Source: an uncultured Propionibacteriaceae bacterium | GTDB taxonomy: Bacteria; Actinomycetota; Actinomycetes; Propionibacteriales; Propionibacteriaceae | Direction of reading: 5' to 3' | Length of the DNA: 64,000 nt | Assembly (NCBI GenBank): GCA_937926975.1 | Contig: CALBCJ010000014.1 | Location: 62,001 to 126,000 of the forward strand | Part shown: piece by piece, positions 58,560-64,000 of the stretch | How positions within the stretch are numbered: position 1 is the first letter of the stretch | Layout of the letters: every line of letters begins with the position of its first letter | The notes under the pieces: generated by a model | What the model was told of the DNA's origin: nothing | Databases searched by the model: none | Seen by the model: only the letters and a program-made list of their open reading frames with translations | Translations under genes and position numbers: made by a program

Positions 58560-58856
58560 ATGCACAAGGTCCACGTCACTCCGCTCCTGCGTGAGGTGCT
58601 GGGAGAGTCCCTGCGCGAGCAGCGGATGGCGCAGGGCCGGACGCTGCGTGAGGTCTCTTCCGGCGCGAGCGTCAGTCTGGGCTACCTGTCAGAGGTCGAG
58701 CGGGGGCAGAAGGAGGCCTCGTCGGAGCTGCTGGCCTCGATTTGTGCCGCGCTCGAGGTCCCGTTGTCGGTGGTTCTCGACGACGCCTCCCGGCGTCTGG
58801 CGGCCTACGAGACCGTGACCGTGCTCCCGGTGGAGCCGGTCATCGCCGCCGCCTGA
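58560..58856 (+). CDS. clgR: Helix-turn-helix regulator ClgR-like
   Basis: 98 residues. Cro/C1-type helix-turn-helix: [41 protein letters not shown], close to actinobacterial ClgR, which activates clp protease genes and, in some species, recA. The order cinA-clgR-DUF3046-recA-recX is conserved in actinobacteria. A leaderless start is indicated by TAGAGT at the upstream stop. The C-terminal 25 residues carry no Ala-Ala degradation end, unlike some ClgR proteins, though the last residues are IAAA. Confidence 0.92.
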   Translation: MHKVHVTPLLREVLGESLREQRMAQGRTLREVSSGASVSLGYLSEVERGQKEASSELLASICAALEVPLSVVLDDASRRLAAYETVTVLPVEPVIAAA

Positions 58857-58857
58857 G

Positions 58858-59052
58858 GTGCGTGAGGTCGAGCTCTGGCGGCGGCTGGAGACCGCTCTGG
58901 GCCAGGCCTATGCGCATGCCTGGGCTGACCAGGTCGTGCTGTCGGAGCTGGGCGGGCGTACCGTCACCGAGGCGCTGCGCGACGGCGTCGAGGCCAAGCT
59001 GGTCTGGCGTGCGGCCTGGGCACAGCTGGAGCTGTCTCCCCGGGACCGCTGA
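58858..59052 (+). CDS. DUF3046 family protein
   Basis: 64 residues. Matches DUF3046: begins MREVELWRRLETALGQAYAHAWADQVVL and has the ELGGRTVTEAL motif and a final VWRAAWAQLELSPRDR. A universal small neighbour of recA in actinobacteria with unknown function. GTG 58858 starts one base after the clgR stop. Confidence 0.9.
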   Translation: MREVELWRRLETALGQAYAHAWADQVVLSELGGRTVTEALRDGVEAKLVWRAAWAQLELSPRDR

Positions 59053-59079
59053 GGCCGCGACGGCGTGTCGGTCGCGGTT

Positions 59080-59093
59080 CGAACACATGTTCG
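59080..59093. promoter_or_regulatory. LexA box (SOS box) upstream of recA
   Basis: CGAACACATGTTCG is a perfect palindrome matching the actinobacterial SOS box GAAC-N4-GTTC. It lies about 140 bases before the recA ATG. Confidence 0.92.
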
Positions 59094-59098
59094 GTAAG

Positions 59099-59135
59099 TT
59101 ATCCACTGTCGGCGTCGCACCGTGAGTTGTCCACA
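59099..59135 (+). promoter_or_regulatory. Two DnaA-box-like sites between the LexA box and the recA promoter
   Basis: TTATCCACT (59099-59107) and TTGTCCACA (59127-59135), same orientation, 28 bases apart. They lie in the 180-base gap before recA. Confidence 0.5.
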
Positions 59136-59157
59136 GCTGCGGTCGGAGGTCGAGAAG

Positions 59158-59180
59158 TTGTCAGTGGGTCCGCCTACTGT
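59158..59180 (+). promoter_or_regulatory. RecA-NDp type DNA-damage promoter of recA
   Basis: TTGTCAGTG (59158-59166), eight-base spacer, TACTGT (59175-59180). This matches the RecA-NDp consensus TTGTCRGTG-N8-TANNNT used by the LexA-independent damage response (PafBC) of mycobacteria and other actinobacteria. It is 53 bases before the recA ATG. Confidence 0.88.
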
Positions 59181-59233
59181 CCAGCTACAGAGGGCTCGAC
59201 CGAGTCCCCCAGGTACGAGGGAAGGATGCAGTC

Positions 59234-60280
59234 ATGGCGGTGGCGGATCGTAGCAAGGCCCTGGATGCAGCGCTCGCTCAGATCGAGAAGGCTCATGGCA
59301 AGGGGTCGGTGATGCGGCTCGGCGAGGGTAGCCGCCAGCCGATCGACGTGATCCCAACAGGGTCGATCGCGCTGGACATCGCGCTGGGGATCGGGGGTCT
59401 GCCGCGAGGCCGGGTGGTGGAGGTCTACGGCCCAGAGTCCAGCGGCAAGACCACGGTAGCTCTCCACGCGATCGCCAACGCGCAGGCCGACGGGGGCATC
59501 TGCGCCTTCATCGACGCCGAGCACGCGCTGGACCCGGACTACGCCCAGAAGCTGGGGGTGGACACGGACGCGCTGCTGGTGAGCCAGCCCGACAACGGTG
59601 AGCAGGCGCTGGAGATCGCCGACATGCTGGTTCGCTCCGGGGCGCTGGCCCTGATCGTCATCGACTCGGTGGCAGCGCTGACGCCTCGGGCCGAGATCGA
59701 GGGCGAGATGGGCGACAACCATGTCGGTCTGCAGGCGCGGCTGATGAGCCAGGCCCTGCGCAAGATGACCGGTGCCCTGAGCGGTGCCGGCACTACCGCG
59801 ATCTTCATCAACCAGCTGCGCGAGAAGATCGGGGTGATGTTCGGCTCGCCGGAGACCACCACCGGAGGCCGGGCCCTGAAGTTCTACTCCTCTGTCCGGC
59901 TGGACGTCCGCCGGATCGAGACCCTCAAGGACGGCTCCGACATGGTGGGGAACCGGACCCGGGTCAAGGTGGTGAAGAACAAGGTGGCCCCGCCGTTCAA
60001 GCAGGCGGAGTTCGACATCCTGTACGGGGAGGGGATCTCGCGCGAGGGCAGCCTGATCGACCTGGGTGTGGAGAACGGAGTGATCCGCAAGGCAGGGGCC
60101 TGGTTCACGTACGAGGCCGACCAGCTCGGGCAGGGCAAGGAGAACGCCCGGTCGTTCCTGCGCAGCAACCCGGAGATCGCGAACGAGATCGAGCGGCGGG
60201 TCCTGGAGAAGGTGGGGATCGGGAAGCCTGACCAGACTGAGGAGCGGATCGACCCGGTGACCGGTGAGGTGGAGTTCTAG
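59234..60280 (+). CDS. recA: Recombinase RecA
   Basis: Strand-exchange protein and LexA co-protease. 348 residues, no intein. Walker [10 protein letters not shown] at 66-74, [33 protein letters not shown], and DILYGEGIS are intact. The ATG is preceded by GAGGGAAGGA. Upstream lie both a LexA box and a RecA-NDp promoter, so it is probably induced by two damage pathways. recX follows eight bases after the stop. Confidence 0.98.
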   Translation: MAVADRSKALDAALAQIEKAHGKGSVMRLGEGSRQPIDVIPTGSIALDIALGIGGLPRGRVVEVYGPESSGKTTVALHAIANAQADGGICAFIDAEHALDPDYAQKLGVDTDALLVSQPDNGEQALEIADMLVRSGALALIVIDSVAALTPRAEIEGEMGDNHVGLQARLMSQALRKMTGALSGAGTTAIFINQLREKIGVMFGSPETTTGGRALKFYSSVRLDVRRIETLKDGSDMVGNRTRVKVVKNKVAPPFKQAEFDILYGEGISREGSLIDLGVENGVIRKAGAWFTYEADQLGQGKENARSFLRSNPEIANEIERRVLEKVGIGKPDQTEERIDPVTGEVEF

Positions 60281-60288
60281 AGGCCGCG

Positions 60289-60942
60289 GTGGGTACCCCG
60301 GATGTTGACGAGCTGCGGCGCCGGATTGCGCAGCTGACCCAGGCAGATCGGTCGCGCCAGGAGCCTACGGTGGTCGACTCCGCTGTCCCCCCGGTCAGCG
60401 CTCCCCAGGGCTCCCCAGACGGGCTCCGGGGTGGCAGCCCGGAGGGGAGCGGGGTGGCGAACGGTCCGGCCGGGCCCGCCAAGGAGCCGGACCCGGTTGC
60501 TGCGGCTCGGGAGATCGCCTTGAGGCGGCTGACGGTAGGGGACCGGAGCCGGCACGAGCTGGCTGCTGACCTGGCCCGGTGGGAGGTGCCGGCCGATGTC
60601 GCCCGGGTGGTGCTGGACCGTCTGGAGGAGGTCGGACTGCTCGACGATGCTCGGCTCGCCGAGCGCTGGGTTGCCAGTCGCAGGGGTGGGCAGCGGGGCT
60701 CAGTCAGCCGGCTGCGGCACCGGCTGCGGCAGAGGGGGATCGCAGACGACACCATTGACGCCGCCCTCAGCCGGGGTGGGCTCGACGACCTTGAGACGGC
60801 TCGCGACCTGGCGGCACGGCGGTGTCGGGTCCTGGCAGGACTGGCGCTGCCGGTGCAGCAGCGGCGGCTGGCCGGGTACCTGGCACGGCGAGGTTTCTCG
60901 ACCTCTGTGGTGGCTCGGGTGGTGAGCGAGACGCTCTCCTGA
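60289..60942 (+). CDS. recX: Regulatory protein RecX
   Basis: Inhibitor or modulator of RecA filaments. 217 residues. The RecX fold covers about residues 70-217 (EIALRRLTVGDRSRHELAADL, LDDARLAERWVASR, GISRLRHRLRQRGI-type repeat, RRLAGYLARRGFS). The first 70 residues are Pro/Gly/Ser-rich, a common actinobacterial extension. GTG 60289 follows GAGGCC; eight bases separate it from recA, so the two are cotranscribed. Confidence 0.92.
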   Translation: MGTPDVDELRRRIAQLTQADRSRQEPTVVDSAVPPVSAPQGSPDGLRGGSPEGSGVANGPAGPAKEPDPVAAAREIALRRLTVGDRSRHELAADLARWEVPADVARVVLDRLEEVGLLDDARLAERWVASRRGGQRGSVSRLRHRLRQRGIADDTIDAALSRGGLDDLETARDLAARRCRVLAGLALPVQQRRLAGYLARRGFSTSVVARVVSETLS

Positions 60943-60972
60943 CGGCCGCTGGGCCTGAGGCCGCAGCGGCCG
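60943..60972 (+). terminator. Stem-loop after recX
   Basis: CGGCCGCTG (60943-60951) pairs with CAGCGGCCG (60964-60972); an inner GGCC/GGCC stem with loop TGA extends it. It begins directly after the recX stop. No T-tract. Confidence 0.8.
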
Positions 60973-61023
60973 GTGCCACCTCGTGAGTCGGGTGTGCGGG
61001 GCGTGCCGAGGTGTGCCGCAGCA

Positions 61024-61042
61024 GGCTCGCGCTCCGCGAGCC
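61024..61042 (+). terminator. Second hairpin after recX
   Basis: GGCTCGCG (61024-61031) and CGCGAGCC (61035-61042), loop CTC; perfect 8-bp stem about 50 bases after the first hairpin. It could back up termination or mark an RNA element. Confidence 0.5.
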
Positions 61043-61239
61043 CGGTGCCTCGGCTCGCCGCTGCCGCCCGGGTTCGGCGGTGGCTCACCATCAGGAGTGG
61101 CCCGGGTCTGGCGTCACCGGGCCGTCGGGCTGCCTTCCTGGACCGGCCGCCAGTGCCCGCGTCCGCCGTCAGCGGTGACCGTCGAGGCAGGTCCGTGGCC
61201 ACAGCCACGAGCGTGCGGGGCACAGGGCCGTGCGGGGTG

Positions 61240-61268
61240 CTGACGATGCGTTGACCGGGGTATAGCGT
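61240..61268 (+). promoter_or_regulatory. Promoter of rny
   Basis: CTGACG (61240-61245), 17-base spacer and TAGCGT (61263-61268). The rny ATG is 108 bases further, so the transcript has a leader of about 100 bases. Confidence 0.55.
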
Positions 61269-61375
61269 TCTCGGCACGGGCGGAGCCGGAGCCCGGCAGC
61301 TGTCCCGCCCTAGCGGTCGGGGCAGTGGCATCACGGCTAGCGGGCCGTCAGGTGTCGGGTGAGCGGAGGTGAGTC

Positions 61376-62947
61376 ATGCCCGGTTCAGCGTCCGTCCTCG
61401 ACATTGTTCTCGCGCTGGTGGTGCTGGCTTTGGTGAGCTACCTGCTGCTGCGGCGCTCTCGCCAGGGCGCTGAGCTGGACCGGACCCGGACTGACCTGGA
61501 CCGGGCCCGTGACGAGCTGGACCGGCTCCGAGATGATCTGGACCGAGCACGGGCGACCGCTGACGAGGCGCAGGCTGAGGGACGGCGGCGGCAGGAGCAG
61601 GTCGAGGCACGGCTGGCTCAGGACCGGTCGGACCTGCGCTGCGAGCGAGAGGCGCTCCTGCGCCGCGAGACTCTCGTCAGTGACCGCGAGCGCCAGGCCC
61701 AGGCGGAGCACCAGGTGATGGACGAGCGGGCCGCCCGGCTCGATGCGGTGCAGAGCGAGCTGGCGGGCCGGGCGGACACCCTTGCGCAGGAGAAGGCGGC
61801 GGTCAAGGCAGAGCTGGAGCGGGTGGCGGGGCTCAGCCACGAGCAGGCCGCCCAGGAGCTCCTGTCCCAGGCCGAGCACGAGGCCCGGACCCGGGCGGCG
61901 GCGATCGCCCTGGACATCGAGCGAGAGGCACGCCTGCACGCCGAGCGCCAGGCCCGGTCGGTGATCGTGGGGGCAATCCAGCGACTGGCGGCCGAGCAGA
62001 CCGCTGAGTCGGTGGTGACCACGGTCGACTTGCCCAGCGACGACATGAAGGGCCGGATCATCGGTCGTGAGGGTCGCAACATCCGGACCTTCGAGCAGGT
62101 CACGGGGGTCAACGTGATGATCGATGACACCCCGGGCAGCGTGCTGCTGTCCTGCTTCGACCCGGTTCGGCGCGAGACTGCCCGGCTGGCTCTGACCGAG
62201 CTGGTCGGTGACGGCCGGATCCACCCGCAGCGGATCGAGGAGGTCTACGAGCGCTGCCGTACGACCATGGACGAACGAGTCGTCGACTCTGCCTCGGCTG
62301 CCCTGGCCGAGGTGGGGATCAGCGACCTGGCCCCGGGCCTGCTGCCGGTGGTGGGTGGGCTGCGGTACCGCACCTCCCACGGCCAGAACGTCCTCAAGCA
62401 CGTGGTGGAGTGCGCCCACCTGGCTCGGCTGATGGCGGCCGAGCTAGGGCTCGACGCCGCCTTCTGCGCCCGGGCCGCCTTCCTGCACGACATTGGCAAG
62501 GCCCTGACCCACGAGCACGAGGGCTCCCACGCCGCCGTGGGAGCCGATCTGGCCCGTCGCTACGGCGAGCACCCCGACATCGTCCACGCGATCGAGGCCC
62601 ACCACAACGAGGTGGAGCCGCGCACAGTAGAGGCGGTCCTGACCCAGGCCGCCGACGCCATCAGCGGGTCACGGCCCGGAGCTCGTCGGGAGAGCCTGGA
62701 AACGTACGTCAAGAGGCTGCAGCGCTTGGAGCAGATCGCTGCGTCCCACCCGGGGGTGGAGCGGGTGTTCGCGATGCAGGCCGGCCGCGAGGTCCGGGTG
62801 ATGGTCAGTCCGGCGGCTGTCGACGACGCTCAGATGGCTGAGATGGCGCGCACGATCGTCCGCCAGGTCGAGGACGAGCTCACCTACCCAGGGCAGATCC
62901 GGATGACCCTGGTCCGCGAGAGCCGGGCGATTGAGGTGGCTCGCTGA
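61376..62947 (+). CDS. rny: Ribonuclease Y
   Basis: Membrane-anchored endoribonuclease. 523 residues: one N-terminal membrane helix (about 7-24), a long charged coiled coil (to about 200), KH domain (MKGRIIGREGRNIRTFEQVTGV), HD domain with LHDIGKA (H371, D372) and ATHHNE-like HHNEVEPRT. Length matches the family. RNase Y is patchy in actinobacteria, present in propionibacteria but absent from mycobacteria. GGAGG lies about six bases before the ATG. Confidence 0.96.
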   Translation: MPGSASVLDIVLALVVLALVSYLLLRRSRQGAELDRTRTDLDRARDELDRLRDDLDRARATADEAQAEGRRRQEQVEARLAQDRSDLRCEREALLRRETLVSDRERQAQAEHQVMDERAARLDAVQSELAGRADTLAQEKAAVKAELERVAGLSHEQAAQELLSQAEHEARTRAAAIALDIEREARLHAERQARSVIVGAIQRLAAEQTAESVVTTVDLPSDDMKGRIIGREGRNIRTFEQVTGVNVMIDDTPGSVLLSCFDPVRRETARLALTELVGDGRIHPQRIEEVYERCRTTMDERVVDSASAALAEVGISDLAPGLLPVVGGLRYRTSHGQNVLKHVVECAHLARLMAAELGLDAAFCARAAFLHDIGKALTHEHEGSHAAVGADLARRYGEHPDIVHAIEAHHNEVEPRTVEAVLTQAADAISGSRPGARRESLETYVKRLQRLEQIAASHPGVERVFAMQAGREVRVMVSPAAVDDAQMAEMARTIVRQVEDELTYPGQIRMTLVRESRAIEVAR

Positions 62948-63050
62948 GGGGCTGGCTTCCACTGGTACCTGATCCAGTGCCGAGCTGGGAGCCGCCCTCA
63001 GGGGTGCGCGGGCTTTCGCTGCGAGGTGGACCTTGTGCCATGGTGGGGCT

Positions 63051-63557
63051 ATGAAGCTCTCAGACACGCTCCTGGCCGCGTACAACAAGCAGATCACCAT
63101 GGAGATCGAGGCCTCGCTGGTCTACCGCCAGCTGGGGATCGTGATGGCAGCCGCCGACCTGCCCGGCATGGCTCAGTGGCTGCGAGTGCAGGCCGACGAG
63201 GAGATTGGGCACGCCTACCAGTTCATCGACCATGTTCTCGACCGTGACCAGGTCCCCACGATTGGTGCCCTCGCAGCACCCGTGGTGCCGTCTGGTGACT
63301 CCCCAGCCGAGGTCTTCGCCGCGGCGCTGGCCCACGAGGAGAGGGTCTCTGCGGCGATCCGCGAGCTCTACCGGACCGCTGAGGAGGCAGGCGACCTGGA
63401 CAGCCGCCCACTGCTGAACACCTTCCTCCAGGAGCAGATCGAGGAGGAGTCCACGGTCCGCGGGATCCTCAGCCAGATCCGGCTGGTCGGGAACGACGGG
63501 GTGGGCCTGCTCCGCCTTGACGCCGAGCTGGGTGCCCGCCCGGCCAGCGGCGCCTGA
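63051..63557 (+). CDS. ftn: Bacterial non-haem ferritin
   Basis: Iron-storage protein, 24-mer shell. 168 residues: ferroxidase ligands appear as Glu18 in the first helix (ITMEIEASLVY), ADEEIGHAYQF (Glu and His of the second helix), and EEQ/QIEEE in the fourth helix. The first helix begins MKLSDTLLAAYN. ATG 63051 follows GGTGGGG. No haem Met is visible, so it is ferritin rather than bacterioferritin. Confidence 0.92.
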   Translation: MKLSDTLLAAYNKQITMEIEASLVYRQLGIVMAAADLPGMAQWLRVQADEEIGHAYQFIDHVLDRDQVPTIGALAAPVVPSGDSPAEVFAAALAHEERVSAAIRELYRTAEEAGDLDSRPLLNTFLQEQIEEESTVRGILSQIRLVGNDGVGLLRLDAELGARPASGA

Positions 63558-63587
63558 TGTGCCCGCAGGCGCCGGAGCGGTCGGGCC

Positions 63588-64000
63588 GTGGACCAGGTCC
63601 AGCCTCTGCTGCACGACCTCTGGCTCCGGGTCCGACCCGGTGACCCGGTCCGGCTCACCGGAGGGCCGCTCCTGGTGGTCCTGGCCGTGGCAGCAGCAGT
63701 GGTGGGCGTGCCTGCCCTGTGGCGGGTGCTCCGGGTCGGGGTGACCCTCGTCCACGAGCTGGGCCACGCGATGGTGGGCCTGCTGGTGGGCAGGCGGTTC
63801 ACCGGGTTCGTGCTCCGGGCCGACATGTCTGGTCACGCCGTCACCTCCGGGCCGGTGCGAGGCCTGGGCCGAGGACTCACCACGTGGGCCGGGTACCCGG
63901 CCCCGGCCCTCGTGGGGGCAGCGCTGGCCTGGCTCTCGGGGCAGGGCTGGGCGGCTCCTGCGACGACCCTGGCGCTGCTCGTACTGCTGGTGGCGCTGGT
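63588..64000 (+). CDS. Peptidase M50B-like membrane protein (C-terminus outside window)
   Basis: 137 codons visible, open at the right edge. A first membrane helix (about 27-48) is followed by VTLVHELGHAMVGLLVGRR, with zinc motif HELGH at 56-60, then GADMSGHAVTSGP and further hydrophobic segments. This fits the M50B-like group of membrane metalloproteases, site-2-protease relatives. GTG 63588 is the first suitable start after the ferritin stop. The substrate is unknown. Confidence 0.85.
   Translation, partial: MDQVQPLLHDLWLRVRPGDPVRLTGGPLLVVLAVAAAVVGVPALWRVLRVGVTLVHELGHAMVGLLVGRRFTGFVLRADMSGHAVTSGPVRGLGRGLTTWAGYPAPALVGAALAWLSGQGWAAPATTLALLVLLVAL

Larger units (their letters stand above)
60943..61375. 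other. Intergenic region recX-rny
   Basis: 433 bases without a convincing gene. It contains the recX terminator, a second hairpin at 61024-61042 and a promoter for rny. Open frames in it lack start context and normal composition. Confidence 0.75.

Noticed and set aside
60973..61254. 93-codon frame in the recX-rny gap
   Set aside because: It overlaps the second hairpin, has no start signal and an Arg/Ser/Ala-rich composition typical of non-coding high-GC DNA.

Overview
The window is a chromosomal segment of a high-GC actinobacterium, most likely a member of the Propionibacteriaceae. The evidence is the coding bias (almost all third positions G or C), the gene set (mtrA-mtrB-lpqB, ku, leaderless promoters of the TANNNT type, clgR-DUF3046-recA-recX, DUF3052 after aceE), and a tmRNA whose encoded tag reads ADNTRTDFALAA, close to the tag I recall for Cutibacterium/Propionibacterium. 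I see no prophage, insertion sequence or CRISPR array. Most of the window is core genome with small lineage-specific insertions.

Layout. 1-4.4 kb: a PucR-type regulator (cut by the left edge) divergent from aceE and a DUF3052 gene. 4.5-10.6 kb: tRNA-Val(UAC), prfB, ftsE-ftsX, an EnvC-like M23 hydrolase, smpB, a DUF1707-type membrane protein and ssrA. 10.8-14.4 kb: a YqgE family gene, then a three-gene set with duplicated YbaB-like modules and WXG100-like proteins. 14.5-25.4 kb: mtrA-mtrB-lpqB, DUF488, comF, hpf, a YcaQ-like glycosylase, secA and a DUF6459 gene. 25.5-29.5 kb: a WS/DGAT-like acyltransferase with an altered active site, DUF6912, ku, an acyltransferase-3 membrane protein. 29.5-37.9 kb: DUF2505, the giant NAD-glutamate dehydrogenase, a PHP phosphoesterase, and trpS behind a Trp-codon attenuator; then a hydrolase. 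37.9-43.3 kb: a small SxGS-repeat protein, a conserved hypothetical, a NarL-type two-component pair whose kinase looks damaged, and a divergent ABC transporter plus erythromycin-esterase-like gene. 43.4-45.5 kb: DUF6394 and an RCK potassium channel. 45.6-52 kb: IclR regulator/leuC-leuD, HU, plsC, ddl, thiL. 52.1-64 kb: ftsK, a CoA transferase, rimO-pgsA-cinA, clgR, DUF3046, recA-recX, RNase Y, ferritin and the start of an M50-like protease.

Common themes. Cell division and envelope (FtsEX, M23, FtsK, MtrAB-LpqB, Ddl, PlsC, PgsA), ribosome rescue and hibernation (PrfB, SmpB/tmRNA, HPF), and DNA repair (Ku, YcaQ, RecA, RecX) dominate. Many genes have a TANNNT-like hexamer ending 5-8 bases before the start codon and no Shine-Dalgarno sequence, so they are probably transcribed without a leader. 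That pattern helped choose starts and exposed short leader ORFs in front of trpS (two adjacent Trp codons with a complete attenuator), hpf (28 codons) and possibly hup.

The most interesting items are the trpS attenuator, the WXG100-like module without visible secretion machinery, the hpf leader ORF, the doubly damaged NarL-type kinase beside a resistance-like ABC/esterase operon, the SxGS-repeat small protein, and the recA control region combining a LexA box, DnaA boxes and a RecA-NDp (PafBC-type) promoter. All calls rest on reading the sequence; no database search was run.
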